The notes: a model not told the origin generated them from the letters alone. A DNA stretch of 63,019 nucleotides from Acidobacteriaceae bacterium (GCA_019244055.1 JAFATG010000258.1:1-63019); one strand, 5' to 3'. Counted from the first letter of the stretch, positions 19,155 through 28,254 are shown. A program made the numbers and translations.

Positions 19155-20375
19155 TTGTCTGAAGCGCTCCCCAGACTTCGCTTTAACCTGGACTTCTCTC
19201 CTTCTGCCGATCCCAATCGCCCGGGCCTCTTTATTCGCGATCCCTATCATTATTCGGACGCGACCCTCCTGGTTCCTCCTCCACTTGTGCAGGCCCTTGA
19301 ATGCTTCAACGGTGCTCAATCGAGTGTTGACCTTCGCGCGGAGTTAGTACGTATCACCGGTGAAATTCAGGTAGGCGAATTGGAGAAGCACCTTTTCGAT
19401 TCGCTGAACGAGGCAGGCTTTCTCGAAAACGACAAATATCGCGAATTAAAAGCTAAGCGCGAAGCCGAGTTTGTCACTGAAACAGAACGGGAAGCGATCT
19501 TCGCCGGCTCCGCGTATCCAAGGGACCGGATGAGGTTGGCGAATCTCCTGACTGGCCGGATCGGGGCACCCGCGGGCGATCCCCCCACCGTCGCCGTCGC
19601 CGCGCCCCACGCCAGCCCCGACGGCGGCTGGGATACTTATAAAGCCGCGTACCAGGCGCTTCCGCCCCTACAGGACGGCATGGATCGCACCTTCGTGATT
19701 CTCGGAACGTCGCATTACGGCGCACCCGACCGGTTCGGCATGACGCGGAAACAGTTCGCGACGCCGTTCGGAATCGCGCGAACAAATCGTTCTCTCGTCG
19801 ACGAACTCGAAGCAGCGGCGGGCGCTGCGATCCGCATGGAAGATTATTGCCATGCTGTCGAGCATTCCATCGAATTCCAGGTGGTGTTTCTACAGCATCT
19901 CTATGGACCCGAAGTACGAATCTTGCCTGTTCTATGTGGTCCCTTTGTAAAAAGCATTTACCAGGGAGGCATGCCCGAAGATAACGAAGACGTTGCACGT
20001 TTCTTTGACGCCCTGGGGAACATCAGCGCCCGCGAAGGGAATCGCCTCTTCTGGGTTCTAGGTGTCGATATGGCGCACATGGGCCGTCGCTATGGCGACC
20101 CGCTTCGTGCAAAAGCGAACCTCGGCGAGATGCTTGCAATCGAGCAGCGTGATCGCCAGCGCATCGAGCAAATCACTGCGGGAGACTCGCGCGCCTACTG
20201 GTCGCTCGTACAAGACGGGCATGACGATTTGAAATGGTGCGGTGCGTCTCCTCTGTACACGTTCATGAAGATCAGGCCCAAACTCAAAGGCGAGTTAGTC
20301 GACTACCATCAATGGCAAATCGATCCTGACAGCGTTGTCAGTTTCGGTGCTCTGAAATTCAAAAACGGCGCCTGA
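19155..20375 (+). CDS. MEMO1 / AmmeMemoRadiSam system protein B
   Basis: A 406-residue protein. The C-terminal two thirds is the MEMO1 fold, with the conserved metal/active-site segments VAVAAPHASPDGGWDTY, ILGTSHYGAPDRF, AVEHSIEFQVVFLQHLYG and LGVDMAHMGRRYGD. Family members are non-haem-iron dioxygenase-like proteins of uncertain function. The N-terminal 135 residues are an extra helical domain (DATLLVPPPLVQALECFNG; VGELEKHLFDSLNEAGFLEN) resembling the winged-helix extension in acidobacterial forms. No AMMECR1 or radical-SAM partner is in this window. TTG start; the nearby ATG at 19148 runs straight into a stop. Confidence 0.85.
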   Translation: MSEALPRLRFNLDFSPSADPNRPGLFIRDPYHYSDATLLVPPPLVQALECFNGAQSSVDLRAELVRITGEIQVGELEKHLFDSLNEAGFLENDKYRELKAKREAEFVTETEREAIFAGSAYPRDRMRLANLLTGRIGAPAGDPPTVAVAAPHASPDGGWDTYKAAYQALPPLQDGMDRTFVILGTSHYGAPDRFGMTRKQFATPFGIARTNRSLVDELEAAAGAAIRMEDYCHAVEHSIEFQVVFLQHLYGPEVRILPVLCGPFVKSIYQGGMPEDNEDVARFFDALGNISAREGNRLFWVLGVDMAHMGRRYGDPLRAKANLGEMLAIEQRDRQRIEQITAGDSRAYWSLVQDGHDDLKWCGASPLYTFMKIRPKLKGELVDYHQWQIDPDSVVSFGALKFKNGA

Positions 20376-20382
20376 GCGCGAC

Positions 20383-21618
20383 TTATTGCGCCTGTCCGCC
20401 GCCCCACCAGTATCCGGGACGGGTTCGGATCTTTAAGCCTGGCCGATCTACGATCACCTTGATCGTATGGAATCCGGCTTCGTTCGTGTCATTTGGCCTA
20501 TAACTCAGCAGATATTGACTGTTCAGATCCTTCCCGATATCGGTGATAGCATCTTCCAGGGCGCGCTCCCTCGTGAAACTATAAACCTGTCCCCCTGTGA
20601 AATAAGCGAATGCCTCCGATGGGCTTCGTTTGAACAGCTCGTGTATCGACCGAAGCACGGGGGGAACCGCGTTCAGCCAGTTCCCGTCCTCCTGCTGAAT
20701 CACGTTCGTCTCGCTCCGAGCCCCCGGGTTGCGGGTATCGCCGATGCCTTCCGGCGGCACACCCCCGTTTTGAGGCCTCGGGTAATCGGGTTTCTTCAGA
20801 ACACTGGTCAGGAATTTCGAAATGTCGATGCAGTAAACGATCACGTTGTCGAACTGCATATCCCGAACCGTTTCTTGAAGCTTCGCTTCGCTGCCCTTAT
20901 CTACGTTTCGGCTCATCAGAATAATCACACGTCGTCGCACGTTCTGCGGATCATGCCGTTTCAGCATGTGGTCGGCGTCAAGTACCGTGTCAACCAGCGC
21001 TGCTGAGCTCGAGCCTGCCCGAAGCTTCTGCATCGCATCGCTAAGTTTTTCCGGATCATTCGTGAAATCCTGCAAGACCTGTCTGCGGTGATCGAATGCC
21101 AATATGGCGACATCGCCTTGTGTCCCCGTTACTAATCCCTGAAGGAGGACGCCCGATTTCCTCATTTCGGGAAGAATCGGTTCGGTATCCGCGTTGGCCT
21201 GAACCGCCAGCACCACAGAAAGCGGCTGTTCACTGAAATCGGAGTTGATTTTTTGTGGCTTGCCGTTATCCAGTAACTCAAAATCTCTCGTGCTAAGCCC
21301 GTTTACATATCCATGCCCGTCGGGATCAAGCACAGTCGTTGGGACAAGTACATATCGAACCGGGACTCGAATGACATCTGGATTGTTCGTTCCATCCGTC
21401 GCTGAATCCGGGTCTGCACTCTTAGGAGCAGCCTCTGGCGTAGATGGCGGTAACTTCTTAGGCGGAGGGCCCAATTGACCTGGTTGCGGTGGCGGTCCGG
21501 CAGGCACTTGGCCAGGCAGAAGCTGCGCGCTCGCTACCGCGGCGAAGAGAAATATCAACCCGATTGGAATCAACGTTCTTCTGAAGAAAAAGCGCGCCTT
21601 GGCTGGCCAATTTCCCAT
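20383..21618 (-). CDS. VWFA-related acidobacterial domain protein, exported
   Basis: A 411-residue protein with a signal peptide (GLIFLFAAVASAQ, about residues 19-31), a Pro/Gly-rich linker (residues 35-75), and the TIGR03436-type VWFA-related domain. The domain shows VLDPDGHGYVNGLSTRDFEL(L)DNG, VVLAVQANADTEP in place of the MIDAS strand DxSxS, and the C-terminal LNSQYLLSYRPN with GFHTIKV. The missing DxSxS argues against canonical metal-dependent adhesion. This family is expanded in Acidobacteriota, and its function is unknown. Convergent with the MEMO-like gene, 7 bases apart. Confidence 0.85.
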   Translation of the reverse strand: MGNWPAKARFFFRRTLIPIGLIFLFAAVASAQLLPGQVPAGPPPQPGQLGPPPKKLPPSTPEAAPKSADPDSATDGTNNPDVIRVPVRYVLVPTTVLDPDGHGYVNGLSTRDFELLDNGKPQKINSDFSEQPLSVVLAVQANADTEPILPEMRKSGVLLQGLVTGTQGDVAILAFDHRRQVLQDFTNDPEKLSDAMQKLRAGSSSAALVDTVLDADHMLKRHDPQNVRRRVIILMSRNVDKGSEAKLQETVRDMQFDNVIVYCIDISKFLTSVLKKPDYPRPQNGGVPPEGIGDTRNPGARSETNVIQQEDGNWLNAVPPVLRSIHELFKRSPSEAFAYFTGGQVYSFTRERALEDAITDIGKDLNSQYLLSYRPNDTNEAGFHTIKVIVDRPGLKIRTRPGYWWGGGQAQ

Positions 21619-21674
21619 ATTTTAATGATGTGCCTGCAACTTGATGAGTTTCCCCACCCTCTTGAGTTTCGCAT

Positions 21675-22163
21675 TTAGTCCGTGTGTCCTGTTTTGCCAT
21701 GCAGCAAATCAACGAGATGAGGAACCAGCTCTTTGATCACCTGTAACCCCTGCAAGGCGCCCTTAGGGGACCCAGGTAGGTTAATGATCAGAGACTCTTT
21801 ACGCACGCCGGCTACTCCTCGGGAAAGAACCGCAAATTTCGTCTGCTCGAGCCCTCTCGATCGAAGCAGTTCTGGAATCCCAGGTATCTCCCGATCAAAA
21901 ACAGCAACCGTCGCTTCTGGCGTTACATCTCGTGCTGCGACTCCAGTCCCACCGGTCGTCAGGATGAGCGAGGCCTCTTGCGAATCCGCCCAAGCTCGTA
22001 AACGGGAGGAAATGGATTCCTCTTCGTCGGGAAGAATTGCTGTTGTCCTCACCACCCAGCCGGCTTCCTCACATGCTTGCCGCAGTGCCGGACCGCTGGC
22101 ATCCGGCCGCGCACCCGTGCTTGCCGAGTCGCTCACAGTCAAAATGGCGACTGTGATCATCAC
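21675..22163 (-). CDS. molybdenum cofactor protein MogA/MoaB (molybdopterin adenylyltransferase type)
   Basis: A 162-residue MPT-binding-domain protein: VAILTVSDSASTGARPDASG at the N-terminus, the MoCF site LILTTGGTGVAARDVTPEAT, and LIINLPGSPKGALQGL. MogA adenylates molybdopterin; MoaB is a close relative that can substitute, and the two cannot be told apart here. Start is GTG 22163 overlapping the moaC stop, or the next ATG. It is the last gene of moeA-moaC-moaB. Confidence 0.92.
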   Translation of the reverse strand: MMITVAILTVSDSASTGARPDASGPALRQACEEAGWVVRTTAILPDEEESISSRLRAWADSQEASLILTTGGTGVAARDVTPEATVAVFDREIPGIPELLRSRGLEQTKFAVLSRGVAGVRKESLIINLPGSPKGALQGLQVIKELVPHLVDLLHGKTGHTD

Positions 22164-22633
22164 GACATCTTCCGGCGGTAGGTGCCCGATTTCCCGCCGG
22201 TCTTTTCGATCAGATAGACCTCACCGATTTCAATGCTCTTGTCAAGAGCTTTGGTCATATCGTAGATTGTTAGCGCGGCAATTAGCGCTGCTGTAAGTGC
22301 CTCCATCTCCACGCCGGTTTGTGCAGTCGTAGTTGCGATTGCCGTTATTTCGATTCCCCTGGATTCGATTCTGAAATCTATTCCCACGTGACTCAACGGA
22401 AGTTGATGGCAAAGTGGAATTAGATCAGCTGTTTTCTTAGCCGCCGATATTCCGGCAATGCGCGCTATCTGCAGCGGATCTCCTTTTGGATTGTTTGGCA
22501 AGGCCTCGATAACGCTGGCTGACATTCGAACCAACGCGTGCGCGCTAGCTGTTCTCTTGCTGGACGGCTTCGCCGAAATGTCAACCATCGAGACATCGCC
22601 CGCCGCATTGTAATGCGATAACCTCTTTTTCAC
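22160..22633 (-). CDS. moaC: cyclic pyranopterin monophosphate synthase
   Basis: About 157 residues. MoaC completes conversion of the MoaA product of GTP to cyclic pyranopterin monophosphate. Motifs: MVDISAKPSSKRTA, LIPLCHQLPLSHV, GVEMEALTAALIAALTIYDM, and the Lys/Gly-rich end LIEKTGGKSG. I start at GTG 22633 (Val-Lys-Lys-Arg), which overlaps the moeA stop; a longer frame to 22672 would overlap moeA by 43 bases. MoaA, MoaD and MoaE are not in the window. Confidence 0.93.
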   Translation of the reverse strand: MKKRLSHYNAAGDVSMVDISAKPSSKRTASAHALVRMSASVIEALPNNPKGDPLQIARIAGISAAKKTADLIPLCHQLPLSHVGIDFRIESRGIEITAIATTTAQTGVEMEALTAALIAALTIYDMTKALDKSIEIGEVYLIEKTGGKSGTYRRKMS

Positions 22634-23847
22634 TGTTTCAGCATGACGCGAATCCGATCGCCGGGCTGCCATGTTTCGCGATCATGATCGGCAACTAAAA
22701 ACCCGTTCGCCTTCGCCAGCGCTGGAACGTCGCTGGACCCCTGCCAGGGAATATGACGCAGATGCTCGCCGTCCGCGCTTAACAGAGCGGGAAGAAAACG
22801 TGTCAGGCCAGGTTTGTGGCGGAAGGGCGCTTCGAATTTCGCCGAGAGAAGCGGCAGTATCGGTTCCGTAATGCCCGCCAGCAGCTCTAAAGCCGGCCGT
22901 GCGAATAGTTGGTAGGTGATTAAAGTCGAACCCGGATTGCCAGGCAGCCCAAATACCGGCTTATTTGCAACCGTGCCGAAAACAGTTGGTTGCCCGGGTT
23001 GTACTCGAACGCGCTCGAAGTGAAAATGAGCACCGAACTCTCGCAAGCCCGGTTTGACGAAGTCATATTTGCCGGCCGACACCCCCCCGCTCACGACGAG
23101 CATCGAGTGTTTGATGCCGTCTTCGATTAGAGGGCGCAAAATATCTGGCGCATCACGCGCCACCGGTAAGATCGTAGGAACTCCTCCCGTGGCTCGAACC
23201 AGCGCCGCCAGCATATGCGAATTGGAATTCCGAATCTCATGCGCTGCTGGCTTTCCGTCGATTGCGACGATCTCATCGCCTGTCGCCAAAATTGCCACCG
23301 AAGGACGCCGGATAACGCTTATTGTGGCCTTGCCTGTCATCGCAAGAGTCGCTATGTGGCTGGCATCGAGTCGCGTACCGGCCGCTATCAGTGTCGAGCC
23401 AGACCTGCACTCGGCGCCCTTTTCGTTGACAAATTGTCCCGGTTCAGCCGGACGGTCGACCTGCACGCTGGACCCCGATCGAGCAACATTTTCGATCATC
23501 ACTACGGCATCCGCACCTTCTGGAACCGATGCGCCTGTCATGATCTCCAGCGCCTCGCCCGACTGGAGCGGCTGGTGTGGTGCATCACCGGCCCGCACCT
23601 CGCCGCGGACCCGCAGGGTTCCGGGAACGTCGCTCGACCGGATTGCAAATCCATCTCGCAACGAACGGCGAATGGCGGGATAATCACGGTCGGCAAGCGC
23701 ATTCTCTGACAGGATGCGGCCGTACGCTTCATCTAATGAAACAACTTCGGGTTCACGCTGCACCGCGAGCGATCGCACCGCCATTATGACAATGCGGCGA
23801 GCCTCTTCAAAATCCAGCGCCGGTTCTTCTTGTGCTTGAGCAGCCAC
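22630..23847 (-). CDS. moeA: molybdopterin molybdotransferase
   Basis: A 405-residue protein inserting molybdate into adenylated molybdopterin. Seen: the N-terminal region YPAIRRSLRDGFAI (usual 'P.f..S.mDGyA' motif with Arg replacing Met), GEALEIMTGASVPEGADAVV, the MoCF domain VAILATGDEIV, LVVSGGVSAGKYDFV, and GLPGNPGSTLITYQLFARPAL. GTG start. First gene of the Mo-cofactor operon, divergent from the protease cluster with 72 bases between starts. No Moco riboswitch-like fold was recognised there. Confidence 0.95.
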   Translation of the reverse strand: MAAQAQEEPALDFEEARRIVIMAVRSLAVQREPEVVSLDEAYGRILSENALADRDYPAIRRSLRDGFAIRSSDVPGTLRVRGEVRAGDAPHQPLQSGEALEIMTGASVPEGADAVVMIENVARSGSSVQVDRPAEPGQFVNEKGAECRSGSTLIAAGTRLDASHIATLAMTGKATISVIRRPSVAILATGDEIVAIDGKPAAHEIRNSNSHMLAALVRATGGVPTILPVARDAPDILRPLIEDGIKHSMLVVSGGVSAGKYDFVKPGLREFGAHFHFERVRVQPGQPTVFGTVANKPVFGLPGNPGSTLITYQLFARPALELLAGITEPILPLLSAKFEAPFRHKPGLTRFLPALLSADGEHLRHIPWQGSSDVPALAKANGFLVADHDRETWQPGDRIRVMLKQ

Positions 23848-23919
23848 GTTTCGGATTGTACTGCGCTACCTGCCCAAATGGGCGATGTGCAAGTCCCTTT
23901 TTCGTCGCATAGTGATGCT

Positions 23920-24849
23920 ATGAGTAGCAGCACAGCATTAACTGACCTTAGCGGCGTATCCGAAGCCCTGGTTGATTTGGTCCAGCGGACCACCCCGGGC
24001 ATTGTCGCCGTGAAGGCCGCTCCGTACCGCGTCGTCAGCGGCGTGGTTTTGAAAGATGATTTGATCGCAGTTGCAGACCATACACTGCGGCGAGAGGAGC
24101 GAGTTCCAATCCATTCCTCGACCAGCGGGGAACGGATCGCGGTTATCCTAGGCCGTGACCCCAGCGTGGATCTTGCAATCCTGAGGGCCGAAGGATTGGG
24201 TGCATCGCCGCTTTCGTCCGCGGACCCGACGTTACTGAAACCTGGCATGCTGACCGCCGTGGTGGGTTTGACTATCGATGTTGGCCCTTCCGCCAGTCTC
24301 GGAATTCTGGGTGCGGTCGGCGGATCGCGGCGCACGTGGCGTGGCGGGACGCTGGACCACTTCATTCGTCTCGACGTGAACCTTTATCCGTCTCAATCAG
24401 GCGCGGCGGTCGTTTCAGCGACCGGGCAGCTCATTGGAATGGCAACACCGGGACTGTTACGGCATTCTGCGGTCGCTGTTCCTCTCGCTACTATCGAACG
24501 AGTTGCAAAGGAGCTCGTAAGCGAAGGGCGTATCCGGCATGGCTACCTGGGTGTTGGATTGCAACCTGTTAAGATTCCGGCAAACTTGCGAAGTAAGCTG
24601 CAGAACGCTCAGGAAACAGGACTCATCCTGTTGAGTGTGGAAGCCGATTCGCCGGCCGAACGAGCCGGGCTCCAGATCGGAGACATTCTTGTCACCCTCA
24701 GCAGTAGCTCGATTACAGACGTCGAAGACCTGCAACACTCGCTCCGAGGCGATATGGTCGGCCGCACCGTTCCAATTGTGTTACTGCGCGGTGGAGAGCG
24801 CGTGGAGGCGCAGATCGCAGTTTCCGAGCGGTTGAAAAGGGAGAACTAA
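23920..24849 (+). CDS. HtrA-like S1C protease with PDZ domain, atypical active-site context
   Basis: About 309 residues starting at ATG 23920 (MSSSTALTD). The trypsin-like domain (residues about 10-205) keeps aligned His (VADHTLRREE), Asp (SVDLAIL) and Ser (YPSQSGAAVV), but the usual TNAHVV and GNSGGP surroundings are altered to ADHTL and QSGAA. A PDZ domain follows (HGYLGVGLQPV to VPIVLLRGG). No signal peptide or TM is present, unusual for HtrA/Deg proteins, so it may be cytosolic. One base separates it from the next HtrA-like gene. Activity is plausible but uncertain. Confidence 0.82.
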   Translation: MSSSTALTDLSGVSEALVDLVQRTTPGIVAVKAAPYRVVSGVVLKDDLIAVADHTLRREERVPIHSSTSGERIAVILGRDPSVDLAILRAEGLGASPLSSADPTLLKPGMLTAVVGLTIDVGPSASLGILGAVGGSRRTWRGGTLDHFIRLDVNLYPSQSGAAVVSATGQLIGMATPGLLRHSAVAVPLATIERVAKELVSEGRIRHGYLGVGLQPVKIPANLRSKLQNAQETGLILLSVEADSPAERAGLQIGDILVTLSSSSITDVEDLQHSLRGDMVGRTVPIVLLRGGERVEAQIAVSERLKREN

Positions 24850-24850
24850 G

Positions 24851-25702
24851 ATGGCCATACCGGTTCCGGGCCGAGTGGCCGAAGCGCTTCGCCGCAGCAC
24901 CGTGCAGATTCAGGTGGGCATGGGCCGGGTTCGAGGAAACGGCTCAGGAATTGTAATCGCTCCTGAACAGGTAATCACGAACGCTCACGTCGTCCGGGGC
25001 CCTTCGATGACGGTCGAGTCGTGGGAAGGGAAGTCTTTTTCTACCTCCGTCCTCAAAACCGACATTCGACGCGACTTGGCTTTGCTCGCTGCTCCCGGTC
25101 TGGACGCTCCGCTCGCTTCGCTTGGAGACTCGAGCACGCTCAAACCGGGTACGCCGGTCGTTGCGATCGGTAATCCGCTGGGTTTCGTTGGAGCCGTTTC
25201 GAGCGGAATCGTTCACTCCATTAGCAGCTCACACTCGAACGGGATGGAATGGATAGCCGCGGACCTTCAGCTCGCACCCGGAAATTCAGGGGGGCCTCTG
25301 GCCGATTTCAAAGGCCAGGTCGTCGGAATAAATACCATGATTGCCGCGGGAGGCTTGGCGTTTGCGATCCCTAGCCGCGCGGTGCTGAGGTTCTTGAAAT
25401 CGGCGCCGGTGAGCCGCAGTCTCGGAGTTGTGATTCGTCCAGTCGAGTTGCCGGGCAACCAACCGGGAATGCTCGTTCTGGAATTAGTGCCGGGCGGCGC
25501 TGCGGAAGCGGCCTCGTTGCTTCCCGGGGACGTCTTGATCACGGCGAATGGCAACCGCCTTCGCTATCCGGAGGACCTCATGACCGCCATCGAAGACGCA
25601 CCCGACGGCCTGCTTCGGCTCGAATTCCGCCGGGGCGGCCCTGGCACGTTACGAAAGGTCACCGCCCGAATGCAACCTGTGCGGGTGCGAAGCGCTGCTT
25701 GA
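24851..25702 (+). CDS. HtrA-like S1C protease with PDZ domain
   Basis: A 283-residue protein with a canonical S1C triad: His in ITNAHVV (about residue 48), Asp in DIRRDLALL (about residue 77), Ser in LAPGNSGGPLADF (about residue 144). A C-terminal PDZ domain follows (LGVVIRPVELPGNQPG to EFRRGGPGTLRKV). It lacks a signal peptide or anchor: it begins directly MAIPVPGRVAEALRRS. It is sandwiched between a degenerate-context paralogue and a LuxR-type regulator whose TTG start overlaps this stop, giving tight translational coupling. Confidence 0.9.
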   Translation: MAIPVPGRVAEALRRSTVQIQVGMGRVRGNGSGIVIAPEQVITNAHVVRGPSMTVESWEGKSFSTSVLKTDIRRDLALLAAPGLDAPLASLGDSSTLKPGTPVVAIGNPLGFVGAVSSGIVHSISSSHSNGMEWIAADLQLAPGNSGGPLADFKGQVVGINTMIAAGGLAFAIPSRAVLRFLKSAPVSRSLGVVIRPVELPGNQPGMLVLELVPGGAAEAASLLPGDVLITANGNRLRYPEDLMTAIEDAPDGLLRLEFRRGGPGTLRKVTARMQPVRVRSAA

Positions 25703-26286
25703 TTCGAGTCGGCATTCTGGCGGATACTGCGTCTCGCGAGAGGCGCTTGGCCGAGCTTTTGGCGGAAGATCCGCGCTTCGAAATCGTTGAGGCGGATTTA
25801 CGTTCCGGCTTTGCGGAGGATGCGCCTGCTTTCGTAGACGTCATCGTCGCAGCCGGCCTCACTCCCGACCAGATACCCGGTACAGTTCCTGTCGTGGCGC
25901 TCAGCGAACTCAACACGCCGGCCTGGAGCCAGGCTGTCCATGCCTGGCTCCCGCTGAACGCCTCAATGTCTGAAATTGTCGCAGCCATCATCGCTGCTTC
26001 TTGCGATCTGACCGTGTTGACCAAGCCTCAGGCTCTTCGCTGGATTCGCGGCACAGACATCTTACCTGGATTTCGAGAGCGGCTCCTTGAGGCGCTAACC
26101 AGCCGCGAACTCGAAGTCTTGAGAATGCTCGCGGACGGCCTCAGCAACAAAGAGATCGCAATGCGACTCCGAATTTCCGATCACACGGCGAAGTTCCATG
26201 TAACCCAAATTCTTGGAAAGCTGGGTGCTACCAGCCGCGCGGAAGCCGTCGCGCTCGGTATTCGAAAAGGCTTGATCCCAATTTGA
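25699..26286 (+). CDS. LuxR/NarL-type regulator with degenerate receiver domain
   Basis: A 195-residue protein. The C-terminal LuxR helix-turn-helix is clear (EALTSRELEVLRMLADGLSN, then KEIAMRLRISDHTAKFHVTQ, and LGATSRAEAVALG). The N-terminal approx. 110 residues have the receiver pattern (IRVGILADTASRERRLAELL; VDVIVAAGLTP) but the phosphoacceptor Asp position reads Ala, the acidic pair after beta-1 is reduced to one Asp, and the conserved Lys is absent. It is thus a pseudo-receiver that probably responds to binding instead of phosphorylation. TTG start overlapping the protease stop by 4 bases. Confidence 0.87.
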   Translation: MIRVGILADTASRERRLAELLAEDPRFEIVEADLRSGFAEDAPAFVDVIVAAGLTPDQIPGTVPVVALSELNTPAWSQAVHAWLPLNASMSEIVAAIIAASCDLTVLTKPQALRWIRGTDILPGFRERLLEALTSRELEVLRMLADGLSNKEIAMRLRISDHTAKFHVTQILGKLGATSRAEAVALGIRKGLIPI

Positions 26287-26334
26287 TCGGCGAGATTGCC
26301 TGGTTCTGTGCGCAGTTTGGTTCAATAGCGGTGG

Positions 26335-27825
26335 ATGCAGTCTCCACCCTTGGGCGCCGATCTGGAAGCCGCAATCGAACGATTGCCGGATGCAGTGCTG
26401 ATCGCGGACGATGAGCGGAAATACATCTATGCAAATCCGGCGGCGTGCAGGTTGTTGGGTATCGACCGCAGTCAACTGATCGGTCGGACTCTGGGGGACT
26501 TTACCGTCCTGGAAGACGATGCCGTGTCCGGAGCCTGGAGGGCTTTCCTCCTCTCGGGCGTGCAGACAGGTAGTTTCCGCCTGCGCCGGCCGGATGGCGT
26601 TGTGCGCGACGCCGAATTTAGTGCCGTCGCTAATATCCGTCCGGGTATACACATCTCTTTTCTGAGAGATGTAACCGAACAGAAACGTGCAGTCGAGGCG
26701 TTGGCCGAATCGGAACGACTGGCCAAGGAGGCAGAGGCCGCGCTTTGCCTCTCTGAGCGGCGCTATCGCAGCGTTATGGAACAGAGCCCCCTCAGCATGC
26801 AGGTTTTCGCGCCTACCGGGGAAACTTTATCCGTGAACCGGGCCTGGTGTTCTCTCTGGGGAGCAGATGCGGGTCAGTTGCGCGGGTACAACATTCTCCA
26901 GGACCAGCAACTCATCGATCGCGGTCTCATGGTCTACGTGCAGCGCGCTTTCGCCGGGGAGACACAGGAACTCCCGCCGGTTTCCTATCGGCCGCCTTCC
27001 GGCATCTACCAGGGACAGGAAATCTGGGTTCGTGCCGTGATGTATCCCATTAAGGACGATGCTGGCCGTGTATGTGAGGTCGTCCTGATTCATGAAAACA
27101 TCACTGAAATCGAAAGACAACAAACCGAACGTGCCGCGCAGGCAGATGAACTTGCGCGCTCAAATGCCGAATTGCAGCGATTCGCCTACGTTGCGTCCCA
27201 CGACCTGAAAGAGCCCATGCGGAACGTGACAATCTTCGCCCAATTGCTCGACCGCAGGTACAGAACCAAGCTCGATAGCGATGCCATTTCCTATATCGAC
27301 GAAATCATTCGTTCTGCCAAACGGATGTCCGAGATGATTGCCGGTCTCCTTGAATATTCGCGTATCGGTTTGCAACGGGATTTGGTCCTGAAGGAGGTCG
27401 ACATGCGCGATCTCCTCAGTCACGCGCTGGAAAATCTAAAATTGTCGATCGCCCAGACGGGGGCTGCAATTGACATTGGCCCCTTACCGCGCATTTCCTG
27501 CGCGCCTCTGGAAATCGTCCAGCTTTGGCAGAACCTGGTCGGTAATGCCATCAAATATGGCGGCGATCCGCCCAGCATCGATATTTCCGCGGAGGCGGAT
27601 CACGCGGAATGGATATTCGCCGTGCGCGATCAGGGAATCGGCATCGCGCCCCACCTGCACCAAAAAATCTTTGAACTCTTTAAACGACTGCACGCGCGCG
27701 ATTACCCGGGCACCGGCCTCGGCCTGACAATTTGTAAGGCCATTGTGGAGCGGCATCACGGCCGCATTTGGGTCGAATCGGAAGAAGGCAAAGGTGCCAC
27801 GTTTCGTTTCACGCTGCCCAAATGA
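26335..27825 (+). CDS. PAS-PAS sensor histidine kinase
   Basis: A 496-residue soluble kinase. PAS 1 is about residues 10-125 (RLPDAVLIADDERKYIYAN; PGIHISFLRDVTEQKRA), PAS 2 about 142-265 (RRYRSVMEQSPLSMQVFAP). HisKA has the phosphorylatable His in FAYVASHDLKEPMRN; HATPase shows NLVGNAIKYG, DQGIGIAPHLH and [13 protein letters not shown]. No TM, so cytosolic sensing. This phytochrome-type HisKA (HDLKEP) is shared with many light/redox PAS kinases. It follows the LuxR regulator by 48 bases, but that regulator lacks a phosphoacceptor, so the partner is unclear. Confidence 0.93.
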   Translation: MQSPPLGADLEAAIERLPDAVLIADDERKYIYANPAACRLLGIDRSQLIGRTLGDFTVLEDDAVSGAWRAFLLSGVQTGSFRLRRPDGVVRDAEFSAVANIRPGIHISFLRDVTEQKRAVEALAESERLAKEAEAALCLSERRYRSVMEQSPLSMQVFAPTGETLSVNRAWCSLWGADAGQLRGYNILQDQQLIDRGLMVYVQRAFAGETQELPPVSYRPPSGIYQGQEIWVRAVMYPIKDDAGRVCEVVLIHENITEIERQQTERAAQADELARSNAELQRFAYVASHDLKEPMRNVTIFAQLLDRRYRTKLDSDAISYIDEIIRSAKRMSEMIAGLLEYSRIGLQRDLVLKEVDMRDLLSHALENLKLSIAQTGAAIDIGPLPRISCAPLEIVQLWQNLVGNAIKYGGDPPSIDISAEADHAEWIFAVRDQGIGIAPHLHQKIFELFKRLHARDYPGTGLGLTICKAIVERHHGRIWVESEEGKGATFRFTLPK

Positions 27826-27860
27826 CCGCGCCCGACTAAATAAGTTTTCCAGGAGGAAAT

Positions 27861-28241
27861 ATGCTCGAATCAGCCAAAATCATTGGATTTCTGTTGACGA
27901 AAGATTACGACCAAGCCAGAGCGTTCTACGAGGGCAAGCTAGGCTTTCAGTTCATCAGTCTCGATCAGTTTGCGCTCGTCATGAAGGTCGGCGGACACAT
28001 GATTCGAATTGTCAAGGTTCCGGACTTCTCCCCGCTTCGGAGCACGGTCCTCGGCTGGGAAGTGGAGGACATCGAAGCAGTAAGCGCTTGGCTCCAGAAA
28101 CAGGGCGTCGCTCTTGAAAAGTACCCTTTCATTCAGGATCAGGAACTCGGGATCTGGACCGCTCCGACGGGTGATAAAGTGGCTTGGTTTAAAGATCCTG
28201 ACGGCAATGTCCTGTCGGTTTCGCAGCATAACACTGCGTAA
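27861..28241 (+). CDS. VOC superfamily protein
   Basis: A 126-residue VOC-fold protein with strong ribosome site AGGAGGA upstream. First half: SAKIIGFLLTKDYDQARAFY and EGKLGFQFISLDQFALVMKV; second half: LGWEVEDIEAVSAWLQKQGV and KVAWFKDPDGNVLSVSQH. The first-half metal His is replaced (IIGFL), which suggests a non-metal or binding role. Acts in the cytosol; substrate unknown. It is the second VOC gene in the window and not a close copy of the one at 6.2 kb. Confidence 0.85.
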   Translation: MLESAKIIGFLLTKDYDQARAFYEGKLGFQFISLDQFALVMKVGGHMIRIVKVPDFSPLRSTVLGWEVEDIEAVSAWLQKQGVALEKYPFIQDQELGIWTAPTGDKVAWFKDPDGNVLSVSQHNTA

Positions 28242-28254
28242 CGCGGACTTACGC

